Part shown: positions 17,644-25,851 of the stretch, in pieces | Position numbering within the stretch: the stretch's first letter is position 1 | How the letters are laid out: the number at the start of each line of letters is the position of its first letter | DNA from: an uncultured Lachnospiraceae bacterium | GTDB taxonomy: Bacteria; Bacillota; Clostridia; Lachnospirales; Lachnospiraceae | DNA: 45,180 nt | Direction: 5' to 3' | Assembly (NCBI GenBank): GCA_910587765.1 | Contig: CAJUNR010000035.1 | Location: 1 to 45,180 of the forward strand | The notes under the pieces: model-generated | What the model saw: only the letters and a program-made list of their open reading frames with translations | What the model was told of the DNA's origin: nothing | The model's database searches: none | Program-made: the position numbers and the translations under genes

Positions 17644-17851
17644 TCCCATCCACACATACCGGTACTCAGCACGGCGTGGGCAGATCTTCCTGAAAGACCC
17701 ATTGAAGGGCGTCGGTCCTTAGGCGCGGTCTTTTCGCGCCTTAGTACCCAAAGGGCATAAATACCGCTACGTCCCTTCATTAAGCGCGAGCGGGGTCTGG
17801 AAGGATGATCTGCCCGCGTCGTGCGTCCGGGTGGCGGATAGAAAAAGTAAG
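17644..17851 (+). repeat. Structured repeat element, copy A (candidate ncRNA or structure-dependent mobile element)
   Basis: A non-coding element of about 208 bp lies between prfC and asp23. Its left and right arms are imperfect inverted repeats; the best part pairs GGGCAGATC with GATCTGCCC. Inside are further nested stems: AGACCC with GGGTCT, TGAAGGG with CCCTTCA, CGGT with ACCG, and the apical GGCGCG with CGCGCC over loop GTCTTTT. The core is almost identical to copy B at 44790-44985 in inverted orientation, while stem bases differ in a paired way. A 17-base insertion containing a CCC-AAA-GGG mini-hairpin is present only here. A nine-base direct repeat TTTACCGGC flanks it (17635-17643 and 17852-17860). 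The plus strand is the likelier sense strand, because AAGCGCGAGC then forms a GCGA tetraloop. Confidence 0.8.
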
Positions 17852-17852
17852 T

Positions 17853-19433
17853 TTACCGGCCAAATTCGCTGAGTATCAGCCCCTCGTTGCGTTCCAGCGT
17901 CATGCCGATGCTCCAACTGTTGATCCACAGAAGCAGCGGACGTCCTTTCAGATCCCGGATTTTCTTCATATCGGAAGTTCCGCTGATCCTGTCCATGTCA
18001 ATCTCCTCATTTTCAATCCATCGAATATGCTCATATGGTAAGTTTTCCAGACGAATCTCTACATTATACTCATGATTCAGACGATATTTCAGAACATCAA
18101 ACTGCAGAACGCCGACCACTCCCACGATGATCTCCTCCATACCCGTATTGTACTCCTGAAAAATCTGAATCGCACCCTCCTGGGCAATCTGTTCAATTCC
18201 TTTGACAAACTGTTTGCGCTTCATGGTATCCATCTGGCGGACCCTCGCGAAATGTTCCGGAGCGAAAGTAGGGATGCCTTCATATTGCAGCCTCCTGCCC
18301 GGCAGGCAGACGGTATCTCCTATGGAGAAGATTCCCGGATCAAAGAGGCCGATAATATCGCCGGCATACGCCTCCTCCACGATCTTGCGGTCCTGCGCCA
18401 TCATCTGCTGGGGCTGGGACAGGCGGATCTTCTTATTCTCCTGCACATGCAGCACTTCCATGCCCGCGTCAAACTTCCCGGAACAGATGCGCATAAAGGC
18501 GATCCGGTCACGGTGCGCTTTGTTCATATTGGCCTGAATCTTGAAGATAAAGCCGGAGAAGCCTTCCTCCATCGGATCGATGAGGCCCGTATCCGCTTTT
18601 CGCGGGAGCGGAGAACTCGTCATCTGCAGAAAATGCTTCAGAAAAATTTCCACTCCGAAGTTGGTCAGCGCCGAACCGAAGAAGACCGGGGACAGTTCTC
18701 CTCTGTCCACCAGTTCCTGATCAAACTCCGCGCTGGCGCCGTCCAGCAGATCAATCTCTTCCAGAAGCTTTTCCTTCTGCCCTTCCAGAAGCACTCCGTC
18801 TGCCTCTTCCAGGGACAGCACCTGATCCGCGCCTTCCTTCGTCCCCTTTTCCGTGTCGGAGAATACATGAATCTTCTCCCCCGCCCGGTCATAGACTCCT
18901 TTAAATTCTTTCCCGGACCCGATGGGCCAGTTGACGGGACAGGTGGCGATCCCCAGCTCTTTCTCAATATCGTCCAGCAGTTCAAAGGTGTCCATGGCAT
19001 CCCGGTCCATCTTGTTAATAAAGGTGAAAATCGGAATATGGCGCATCACGCACACTTTGAACAGCTTTCTGGTCTGTGCCTCCACGCCCTTGGAGCCGTC
19101 GATGACCATAACGGCCGAATCCGCCGCCATCAGCGTCCGGTAAGTATCCTCCGAGAAATCCTGATGCCCCGGGGTATCCAGAATATTGATACAGTAATTA
19201 TCATAATTAAACTGGAGCACGGAGGAGGTGACGGAGATTCCTCTCTCCTTCTCGATCTCCATCCAGTCCGACACCGCATGTCTGGCGGTCGCTTTTCCCT
19301 TGACCGAGCCGGCCAGATTGATGGCGCCTCCATATAATAAGAACTTTTCCGTCAGAGTCGTCTTGCCCGCATCCGGGTGCGAGATGATTGCAAACGTCCG
19401 TCTTTTTTCGATCTCTTTTTTGATATCTGCCAC
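17853..19433 (-). CDS. prfC: Peptide chain release factor 3
   Basis: RF3 is the translational GTPase that recycles RF1/RF2 after termination. The 526-residue protein shows G1 SHPDAGKTTLTEK, G3 DTPGHQDFSEDTYR, and G4 NKMDRDAMD, followed by an EF-Tu-like domain 2 and the RF3 C-terminal domain. The start is a GTG at 19433 with GGAGGAAA seven bases upstream, giving MADIKKEIEKRRTFAI; the in-frame region further upstream is not similar to RF3. It is a single gene. The structured element begins immediately after its stop codon. Confidence 0.95.
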   Translation of the reverse strand: MADIKKEIEKRRTFAIISHPDAGKTTLTEKFLLYGGAINLAGSVKGKATARHAVSDWMEIEKERGISVTSSVLQFNYDNYCINILDTPGHQDFSEDTYRTLMAADSAVMVIDGSKGVEAQTRKLFKVCVMRHIPIFTFINKMDRDAMDTFELLDDIEKELGIATCPVNWPIGSGKEFKGVYDRAGEKIHVFSDTEKGTKEGADQVLSLEEADGVLLEGQKEKLLEEIDLLDGASAEFDQELVDRGELSPVFFGSALTNFGVEIFLKHFLQMTSSPLPRKADTGLIDPMEEGFSGFIFKIQANMNKAHRDRIAFMRICSGKFDAGMEVLHVQENKKIRLSQPQQMMAQDRKIVEEAYAGDIIGLFDPGIFSIGDTVCLPGRRLQYEGIPTFAPEHFARVRQMDTMKRKQFVKGIEQIAQEGAIQIFQEYNTGMEEIIVGVVGVLQFDVLKYRLNHEYNVEIRLENLPYEHIRWIENEEIDMDRISGTSDMKKIRDLKGRPLLLWINSWSIGMTLERNEGLILSEFGR

Positions 19434-19571
19434 GATATTTCCTCCTGTTTCAGGTTCCGTATCTGTCGTACATACTTGTACCAGTATATGGCAGAGAATC
19501 CGGCATGTCAAGGAGAAGAGCGGGGCTTTCAGAGCGCGTTGGCCGCAGACAACAGATAAAATTAAAATGGC

Positions 19572-19738
19572 ATGTACGAGTATCACTCTTACAACTGTGG
19601 ATTTGATATTTACGAAAAAATGGATGAGCTTGACGAGATTTTGTTTTAAGAAATTTAACAGTTGATTTGAACCTGTCTCTGTGGGATGATGAGATCTCGA
19701 AGGAACTGGCGATGTGGAAATGGAAAGCCGCTATGTGA
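19572..19738 (+). pseudogene. Remnant of one or two unrecognised genes
   Basis: Between prfC and the Rpn-family gene the plus strand holds two short C-terminal-looking tails. One is a 25-residue frame at 19572-19649 (MYEYHSYNCGFDIYEKMDEL...). The other, in another frame, ends in LSLWDDEISKELAMWKWKAA before the TGA at 19736. Neither has a ribosome site or complete domain, so they look like debris left by rearrangement. The parent genes were not recognised. The rest of the 305-base gap (19434-19571) holds the prfC leader and nothing else I can name. Confidence 0.35.
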
Positions 19739-20551
19739 TCACAATCGTTTCTGCAGTATTTCCCTGTCACTTTCATTAACTTCAAGTACATTCATTGCCT
19801 GCTCAGCCCCAATTTTCAAATTAGTCATTATCTTTTTTATTGAATCAAGCAGGTTGTCTAATCTCGCATTTTCCGCTCTTTTATCGCCATATCTCTCAAC
19901 CGCTTCACACATAATCTTCCGGCCTCCTTCTTCCTCTTTAAAATGTTTCACAGCCCTTGCCAATTCCAGATAGTAAATATCTTTTGAGTTCTTACAGCCA
20001 AAATCATGCATCAATTTACCGACAGCATCATCACCTTTATAACTGCCATTCACATATACAATATGGGAACCATCATCAAATGCATCATCAATTTCCTCGA
20101 AATGGCGGTTTATCGTATAAATTGGTATCCCATACCCAAAGATATCTGTCTGTGTTATAAACACCATATAGGAATCCGGAAGTTCTGAAAATTTCTGTCC
20201 CTCTTTCAGCATCCGGGAATCCATCATACTGCTGTGAAACCTCGCGCGCCGTATATGCGCACCCTTCGGTTTTTTCTGTACCTCAATATTGTAATGCTTC
20301 CCTGTACTATCCTGCGCCAGAATATCCAAACGGATATTTCTGCCGCCAACAACAGGATTCTGAAATTCCCGCTGCCCGACAACGCTTAATACTGTAATAT
20401 CGTCCCTTTTCAAAATAATCTTCAGCAAAAGTTCTGTAGCCTCTATATTTCTATCAAAAACCATAGACATCAGATCATCGTCAAATAAATCCATATCATC
20501 AATGATCTGCTCTACTGTTCTGATATCCTGTGGCAGCTTTTCCCCTGTCAT
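19739..20551 (-). CDS. Rpn/PD-(D/E)XK nuclease-transposase family protein
   Basis: A 270-residue protein of the Rpn (recombination-promoting nuclease) / PD-(D/E)XK transposase-like family. After an N-terminal leader (LFDDDLMSMVFDRNIEATEL) the nuclease core shows RLDILAQDSTGKHYNIEVQK. This gives the Asp, Glu and Gln-Lys pattern (D...ExQK), so the catalytic residues appear intact. The C-terminal part is a charged helix. AAAGGCGGTGG precedes the ATG. It lies in an AT-rich island next to remnants. Rpn proteins in E. coli promote RecA-independent recombination; many Firmicute members are annotated as transposases without inverted repeats, and none are visible here. Confidence 0.82.
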   Translation of the reverse strand: MTGEKLPQDIRTVEQIIDDMDLFDDDLMSMVFDRNIEATELLLKIILKRDDITVLSVVGQREFQNPVVGGRNIRLDILAQDSTGKHYNIEVQKKPKGAHIRRARFHSSMMDSRMLKEGQKFSELPDSYMVFITQTDIFGYGIPIYTINRHFEEIDDAFDDGSHIVYVNGSYKGDDAVGKLMHDFGCKNSKDIYYLELARAVKHFKEEEGGRKIMCEAVERYGDKRAENARLDNLLDSIKKIMTNLKIGAEQAMNVLEVNESDREILQKRL

Positions 20552-20648
20552 TTATCCCACCGCCTTTCAATCTGTAGATCCACATCAGACTGTGTTTTTA
20601 TTATAACAGAAAATCTATGGATTTACACTATATTTTTCGCTTTACTTT

Positions 20649-20864
20649 ATGATTGTATTTGACCGTTTATGGAAAACAATGGAAGCTAAAAATGTGACGC
20701 AGTATAAGCTGATCACTACGTATGGAATGAGCACCTCGCAACTCACCAGACTCCGGCATAACCGGAACATCAGCTCATATACAATTAATATTTTGTGTGA
20801 AATACTTGACTGTCGTGTAGAAGATATTATGGAATACAAGAAAGATTCTCAAGAAATCTTATAA
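20649..20864 (+). CDS. Cro/C1-type helix-turn-helix protein, YozG-like
   Basis: A 71-residue protein made almost entirely of one helix-turn-helix domain (AKNVTQYKLITTYGMSTSQL, then TRLRHNRNISSYTINILCEI). It ends in the DCRVEDIMEYK helix typical of small Xre-family regulators. There is no clear Shine-Dalgarno before the ATG, which sits in AT-rich DNA. It is divergent from the Rpn-family gene, so the two could share a control region. Function is unknown; DNA binding is inferred from the fold. Confidence 0.72.
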   Translation: MIVFDRLWKTMEAKNVTQYKLITTYGMSTSQLTRLRHNRNISSYTINILCEILDCRVEDIMEYKKDSQEIL

Positions 20865-20943
20865 ACTGCCTTTAATATCCAAACATCAAAAAAGGCATCG
20901 CAAAATTGTTCCTGTCTTCACAACCTGCAACGCTGTGCAAACC

Positions 20944-20982
20944 GGAATGGACATAAAATTGATTTTATGTCCGTTCCATTCC
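20944..20982. repeat. 39-bp imperfect palindrome
   Basis: GGAATGGACATAAAAT is followed two bases later by ATTTTATGTCC and then CCATTCC, so the segment folds into a long AT-rich hairpin with a small bulge. It lies in the 270-base gap between two Cro/C1-type genes and has no T tract, so it is not a standard terminator. The rest of the gap holds nothing recognisable. Confidence 0.75.
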
Positions 20983-21136
20983 ACACGAACGCCGCCCCCG
21001 AAAACAGAGATGCATTTTGCAGATCCCCTTCGTTTGTTCCTGCGGTAGCAATAATATTTTGACCACATATTCTGCTACTTATTTCTATATCACTTTATTA
21101 AATTTTAAAAATTCAAAAAATCACCGGATGCACGTT

Positions 21137-21364
21137 TTATTTTTCCCTGCTTCTCGGGTAAGGTGTCTTCACATCTGTCAAATCCAGCAGATAATCTACA
21201 CTCGTTCCGTATAACCGGGACAGTTCAATCAGAATATCCGGGGGAACACGCGTCTTTCCATTTTCATAATCGCTGTAGGACCTCTGACTGCATCCAAGAT
21301 ATACCGCCACTTCCCTCTGTTTTAAATCATGATCTTCCCGCAAATCTCTGATATGCCTGTACAT
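21137..21364 (-). CDS. Cro/C1-type helix-turn-helix regulator
   Basis: A 75-residue regulator starting MYRHIRDLREDHDLKQREVA, with the classic Xre helix-turn-helix (VAVYLGCSQRSYSDYENGKT) followed by the dimer helix RLYGTSVDYLLDLTD. AGAGGTGTAAGG lies just before the ATG at 21364; the frame extends 15 codons further upstream but lacks a site there. This is the common small phage- or plasmid-type repressor. Its target is unknown; it may regulate itself or a lost element of the island. Confidence 0.8.
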   Translation of the reverse strand: MYRHIRDLREDHDLKQREVAVYLGCSQRSYSDYENGKTRVPPDILIELSRLYGTSVDYLLDLTDVKTPYPRSREK

Positions 21365-21537
21365 GTACCTTACACCTCTGTCATAAGATACCTTAAAACG
21401 ATATGGCATATGTATTTTTAGCAGAATTTCCGGTAATATATCTTTTATACAGGCGAACTGCTGTCGAATGGACGGGGCTGCCGTCCATCCTCATTTGTCA
21501 GTCCAGCAGACAGCCTGCCTTATAAGAACACTTCCTC

Positions 21538-21816
21538 CTACTCATCCCACCCGTCCGTAAAGCGGACGTTCACGCAGATATTGCGGACCGTCTCTCCCGG
21601 AGAGAGGCGGATATCTCTCACATCCGTAACCGCCGGAAGCTGCCCGTCGTCCTCGGAAAGCTCCAGGCTGAGCCAGTCGTAAGCCGCCTCATTGGCAAGA
21701 TCCACCGCCTCCTCCAGCGTATCACCCTCCGCCTGACAGCATTCCAGATCCGGAAATACCGCCCGGAAGGTTCCCTTCTCCGTCTCTCTGATAATCGCAG
21801 GATAGGTAAATTTCAT
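21538..21816 (-). CDS. HicB-like antitoxin-family protein, no HicA partner
   Basis: A 92-residue protein with the partial RNase H-like HicB fold: MKFTYPAIIRETEKGTFRAV, then FPDLECCQAEGDTLEEAVDLA. GGAGGAAG lies seven bases before the ATG. HicB proteins usually neutralise the HicA mRNA interferase encoded next to them. No HicA frame is found on either side; the next gene on the strand is hydE. It also lacks the C-terminal DNA-binding helix of longer HicB proteins, so it may have a stand-alone role. Confidence 0.78.
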   Translation of the reverse strand: MKFTYPAIIRETEKGTFRAVFPDLECCQAEGDTLEEAVDLANEAAYDWLSLELSEDDGQLPAVTDVRDIRLSPGETVRNICVNVRFTDGWDE

Positions 21817-21865
21817 ATCCGTCTTCCTCCATCTCTTCCTCCTGCCGTCCGCGGCAGGCCGCCAA

Positions 21866-22942
21866 TCAGCGCGCCGGCGAACAGGCGTCTCCCCGCTCGC
21901 TCACCAGACGGTAGCCCACACCCGCGACCCTTCTCTCCAGGTCGCCTATGCACTCCGCGGCCTCCTCTCCGGTGCAGATCTTATTGTCATACAGTTCGTA
22001 CTGCTTCCGGTTCTTCAGCGGAGACAGATTCGGCATGACCACGTTGGCCCCCGCCGCCAGTCCCTTCTCCCGCCCTTGCGGATCCAGCGTGCCCAGCGCC
22101 GTCGTCGCCGGCAGCAGAACCTCCGGCAGCAGAATGCGGATCACGGACAGCAGAAACAAGGTCAGCTCCACGCTGCCCGCCTTCTCCCCGGCAAACGCCG
22201 TGTCATGATGAGGGATAAATGGACCGATCCCCACCATATGCGGCTTCAATTCCTTCAAAAAAACGAGATCCTCCGCCAGACATCCGGTCGTCTGCCCGGG
22301 CGAACCTACCATAAAGCCCGCTCCCACCTGATACCCCAGAAGCTTCAGATCGTAGAGGCACAGCTTGCGCACCGCCAGACTCATATCCGCCGGGTGAAGC
22401 TTCCCGTAATGCTCCTCATTGGCCGTCTCATGCCGCAGCAGATACCGGTCCGCCCCCGCTTCCCGAAACAGCCGGTAGCTTTCATAAGAACGCTCGCCAA
22501 TGGAGAGCGTGATCGCGCAGTCCGGATATTTCTTCCGGATCGCCCGGATGATGTCCGCCATGCGTTCGTCCGTGAACCACCGGTCCTCTCCGCCCTGAAG
22601 GACGAAGGTGCGGAAGCCCAGCCGGTATCCTTCGGCGCAGCAGTCCAGAATCTCTTCCCCGGTCAGGCGGTATCTGCACGCACGGAGATTCCCTCTGCGG
22701 ATCCCGCAGTAATAACAGTTGTTTTTACAGTAATTTGTAAACTCGATCAGGCCCCTTGTATAAACCTTGTCGCCGTAATATTTTCTGCGGATCCGCACCG
22801 CTTCTTCCGTCAGCGCGTTTACGGTCTCCGGATCGTCCGCGCACCGGATCAGTTCTTCAAAACCCTCTTTGGTCAGATCCGGATTTTCAATAAATCGTTT
22901 CGCCGCCTGCTTCATAGTTTTCCCGTTCCGGGCACTTTCCAT
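21866..22942 (-). CDS. hydE: [FeFe]-hydrogenase H-cluster maturase HydE
   Basis: HydE is a radical-SAM enzyme needed to assemble the H-cluster of [FeFe] hydrogenase, together with HydF and HydG. The ~358-residue protein has the radical-SAM cysteines in FTNYCKNNCYYCGIRRG (Cx3Cx2C). The TIM-barrel landmarks include FRTFVLQGGEDRWF, GADRYLLRHETAN and GAGFMVGSPGQTT. I set the start at 22942, eight bases after GGAAGGA; an ATG at 22951 is possible. HydF and HydG are not in the window. It lies 30 bases after the aldehyde dehydrogenase gene and may be co-transcribed. HydE is close in sequence to BioB-like methylornithine synthases, but the motifs favour HydE. Confidence 0.85.
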   Translation of the reverse strand: MESARNGKTMKQAAKRFIENPDLTKEGFEELIRCADDPETVNALTEEAVRIRRKYYGDKVYTRGLIEFTNYCKNNCYYCGIRRGNLRACRYRLTGEEILDCCAEGYRLGFRTFVLQGGEDRWFTDERMADIIRAIRKKYPDCAITLSIGERSYESYRLFREAGADRYLLRHETANEEHYGKLHPADMSLAVRKLCLYDLKLLGYQVGAGFMVGSPGQTTGCLAEDLVFLKELKPHMVGIGPFIPHHDTAFAGEKAGSVELTLFLLSVIRILLPEVLLPATTALGTLDPQGREKGLAAGANVVMPNLSPLKNRKQYELYDNKICTGEEAAECIGDLERRVAGVGYRLVSERGDACSPAR

Positions 22943-22972
22943 ACAGCCCATCCTTCCCCATTTTGTGTTCCT

Positions 22973-24343
22973 CTACCGGACAAACATCCGCACCAGCTTC
23001 TCCTTCAGCCCGTTGTACGGCTGATAGCGCATAGGCAGATCCAGCCAGGTGTGTTTCCTGACGATGCTTTTCTCATGGCTGAACGTCTCAAAGCTTTTTC
23101 TGCCGTGATAGGAACCCATGCCGCTCGCTCCCACGCCCCCGAACCCCATCTCGGAAGTGGCCAGATGAATGACCGTATCGTTCACGCAGCCGCCCCCGAA
23201 GGAAAGCCTTTTTATAAAACGCTCCTCCGTCTTCTTATCGGAGGTAAACAGATACAGCGCAAGCGGCTTTGGACGCGCTTTCACGAACCGATACGCTTCT
23301 TCCACGGAATCAACCGTCAAAACCGGCAGCACCGGACCGAAGATTTCCTCCTGCATGACGGCGTCCTTCTCCGTCACGCCGTCCAGCACCGTCGGCTCGA
23401 TCTGAAGCGTATCCGGATTGCTTTCGCCTCCGTATACCAGCTTTTCGCGGTCGATCAGGCCGAGGAGCCGCTCAAAATGCTTCCGATTGACAATTTTTCC
23501 GTAGGAAGGACCGGCAAGCGGATGTTCTCCATACTGCGCCGCAATCTCCTTTTTGATCCGTTCTACCAGCTCTTCTTTAATCTGCCGCTCCGCCAGCACA
23601 TAGTCCGGAGCCACGCAGGTCTGACCGCAGTTTAAATATTTGCCGAAGACGAGCCTGCGGGCCGCAAGCCGCAGATCCGCCGTATGATCCACGATGCAGG
23701 GACTCTTGCCGCCCAACTCCAGCGTCACCGGCGTCAGGTGCGCAGCCGCCTTCTCCATGACCATCCTGCCCGTCTGCACGCCGCCCGTAAAGAAGATGCA
23801 GTCAAACTGCTGCGCCAGAAGTTCCTGATTCTCGCGTCTTCCGCCCTCTACCACCGCCACATATTCTTCCGGAAAGCATTCCCGCAGCATCTGCGCCAGC
23901 ACGCGGGACGTCTCCGGCGCATAGGCCGAAGGTTTCACCACGCAGCAGTTGCCGGCCGCCAGCGCGCCGATCAGAGGTTCGAGCGTCAGCAGCACCGGAT
24001 AATTCCACGGAGACATGACAAGCACGACGCCGTAAGGCTCCCGCACCGTATAGCTTTTGGCCGAAAACTGCGCCAGCGGAGTCCTGACCGGCCGTCTGCG
24101 GTCAAAGGAGCGCATGTGCCGCTTCATATAGCGCAGCTCCGACAGCGTAAGCCCGATCTCGCACATGTACGATTCCGCTCTGGATTTGCCCAAATCCGAC
24201 CGCAGCGCCTCCGAAAGTCTCTGTTCATATCCGACAACCGCCCGCTCCAGAGCCGTCAGCGCCTGCAGCCGGTACGACAGGGCAAAGGTTTTCCCCGTGT
24301 CAAAAAAACGCCTCTGCCTGTCCGTCAATGCCCGAATCTCCAT
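22973..24343 (-). CDS. Aldehyde dehydrogenase (class 3-like)
   Basis: A 456-residue NAD(P)-dependent aldehyde dehydrogenase. The catalytic Cys lies in NCGQTCVAPDYVLAE and the general base Glu in VTLELGGKSPCIVD. The coenzyme site includes VMSPWNYPVLL and the C-terminal FGGVGASGMGSYHGRKSFET is characteristic of the class 3 / fatty aldehyde group. Length is normal for that group. GAAAGGAAGG precedes the ATG. It starts three bases after the iron alcohol dehydrogenase stop codon, so the pair should act together on an alcohol-aldehyde-acid sequence. No membrane tail is visible. Confidence 0.92.
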   Translation of the reverse strand: MEIRALTDRQRRFFDTGKTFALSYRLQALTALERAVVGYEQRLSEALRSDLGKSRAESYMCEIGLTLSELRYMKRHMRSFDRRRPVRTPLAQFSAKSYTVREPYGVVLVMSPWNYPVLLTLEPLIGALAAGNCCVVKPSAYAPETSRVLAQMLRECFPEEYVAVVEGGRRENQELLAQQFDCIFFTGGVQTGRMVMEKAAAHLTPVTLELGGKSPCIVDHTADLRLAARRLVFGKYLNCGQTCVAPDYVLAERQIKEELVERIKKEIAAQYGEHPLAGPSYGKIVNRKHFERLLGLIDREKLVYGGESNPDTLQIEPTVLDGVTEKDAVMQEEIFGPVLPVLTVDSVEEAYRFVKARPKPLALYLFTSDKKTEERFIKRLSFGGGCVNDTVIHLATSEMGFGGVGASGMGSYHGRKSFETFSHEKSIVRKHTWLDLPMRYQPYNGLKEKLVRMFVR

Positions 24344-24346
24344 CGG

Positions 24347-25549
24347 CTACCTTCCTTTCACTTTATAATAAATCTGTTCCAGCTCCTTCCGGTTCATCAG
24401 CACCGGAACCGGATAGAGCGGATTGCCCTCTTTATCCGCATACCCTGCCATCGTCGGAATATCCTCCTCCTGAATTTCCGGAAAATACCGCGGGATCTCC
24501 ATGGAATCGTTCATCTGCTGAATCCAGTCGATAAAACAGGCGGCGGCTTCTTTCTCTCCCATCTTCCGGTCCACGACGCCGGCGTTCTTCGCCAGTCTTG
24601 CCAGCTTCTTCTCGCAGGCCGGGCCGTACATGCGGAGTACGACAGGCAGAATGACCGCATTGGCAAGGCCGTGAGGAATCCCGTACTGCCCTCCCAGCGA
24701 ATGGGCGACGGCATGAATATATCCCACATAGGACTTTGTGAAAGCGACGCCCGCACAGTACGCGGCTTTCTGCATCCCGCTGCGCGCCTCCTTATCCTGC
24801 CCGTTGTCGTAAGCGGCCTTCAGATACTGATAGATCAGGTGAACCGCTTCCTCCGCCATCAGCCGGGTTTCTTTGGTGGTGGAATTGCCGATGTAGGCTT
24901 CCACCGCATGCGTCAAGGCGTCCATCCCCGTGGTCGCGGTGATGCTTTTGGGAAGTCCCGTCGTCTCATGATAGTCGAGTACCGCATAGCGGGGAATCAG
25001 GCTGAAGTCATTGATCGGATATTTATGATGCTTCTCGCTGTCCGTGATCACCGCCGCCAGCGTCGTCTCGCTGCCCGTCCCCGCCGTGGTAGGCACCGCG
25101 ATCAGCAGCGGAAGCCTTTTGTGCACCTTCAAAAGTCCTTTCATTCTGCGGATGCTCTGCCGGGGCTTGACGATCCTCGCGCCTGCCGCCTTGGCGCAGT
25201 CCATGGAAGAGCCGCCGCCGAAAGCAATAATCGCCTCCGCCTTATGCTCCAGATACAGTTCCCTGGCCTCTTCCACGTTCTGAATCGTCGGATTCGCCAC
25301 CGTCCCGTCATAGACGCAGAAAGAAATTTCCGCCTCCGCCAGCGTTTTCTCCAGAAAATCGGTCAGGCCGAGCGCCCGGATGCCCCCGTCCGTCACGATC
25401 ATGACGGAACGGATCCCCTTCCTGCGGCACACGTCCGCAATCCCCGCCACGGAGGGGATGATCTTCGGATTGCGGTAAGGCAGAATCGGAAGCGCGGCCC
25501 GGAAGACCGTCTGGAATGTTCTGCAGTATATTTTTCTTATGATCCTCAT
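24347..25549 (-). CDS. Iron-containing alcohol dehydrogenase
   Basis: A 400-residue group III alcohol dehydrogenase that interconverts alcohols and aldehydes with NAD(P)H. The nucleotide loop is AFGGGSSMDCAKA. The metal ligands are the Asp and His in TGMDALTHAVEAYIGN and the His residues in AVAHSLGGQYGIPHG. AGAGGAG lies about 11 bases before the ATG. It is the first gene of a pair with the aldehyde dehydrogenase. Relatives include butanol and 1,3-propanediol dehydrogenases; the substrate is unknown. Confidence 0.92.
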   Translation of the reverse strand: MRIIRKIYCRTFQTVFRAALPILPYRNPKIIPSVAGIADVCRRKGIRSVMIVTDGGIRALGLTDFLEKTLAEAEISFCVYDGTVANPTIQNVEEARELYLEHKAEAIIAFGGGSSMDCAKAAGARIVKPRQSIRRMKGLLKVHKRLPLLIAVPTTAGTGSETTLAAVITDSEKHHKYPINDFSLIPRYAVLDYHETTGLPKSITATTGMDALTHAVEAYIGNSTTKETRLMAEEAVHLIYQYLKAAYDNGQDKEARSGMQKAAYCAGVAFTKSYVGYIHAVAHSLGGQYGIPHGLANAVILPVVLRMYGPACEKKLARLAKNAGVVDRKMGEKEAAACFIDWIQQMNDSMEIPRYFPEIQEEDIPTMAGYADKEGNPLYPVPVLMNRKELEQIYYKVKGR

Positions 25550-25698
25550 GCTGTCTTAACTCCTCTGAATGTATTACCATAAAAATACGGTTTCAGTATA
25601 CCCTTTTTTGGAGAATCCGGCAACTGTTTCCTCATGATATGATTCCCGGGATTTGCTGTTACTGTTCAAACCCCCGGACGCATCCGAGCCGCAGGCAT

Positions 25699-25729
25699 AA
25701 AAAAAGCACCGGACATTTCCAACCGATGC
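25699..25729 (-). terminator. Intrinsic terminator after the DUF1349 gene
   Basis: On the minus strand GCATCGG pairs with CCGGTGC over a ten-base loop (one G-T pair) and is followed by TTTTTTT. Between the DUF1349 stop and this hairpin a 23-codon frame (MRVERYLSDEDGIPEADSHF...) ends just before it, and it may be a short coding tail or chance. Apart from these, the 302-base gap 25550-25851 holds only the leader of the alcohol dehydrogenase gene. Confidence 0.8.
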
Positions 25730-25851
25730 CTCGTATAAATTATGTTTTGAACTTACTCTTTTATAAAATGGCTGTCCGCCTCCGGTATCCCATCCTCATC
25801 AGACAAATATCGTTCAACCCTCATATGCAGATCCTGTTTTTTCCACCCCCA

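Noticed and set aside
17644..17851. Reading element A as a simple bidirectional terminator of prfC
   Set aside because: It is far too long and complex, lacks T tracts at its edges, and has a homologous copy that is not next to a gene end of that kind.
23684..25582. A 632-codon plus-strand frame opposite the aldehyde and alcohol dehydrogenases
   Set aside because: Shadow of two well-supported genes; Arg/His-rich with no family motif.
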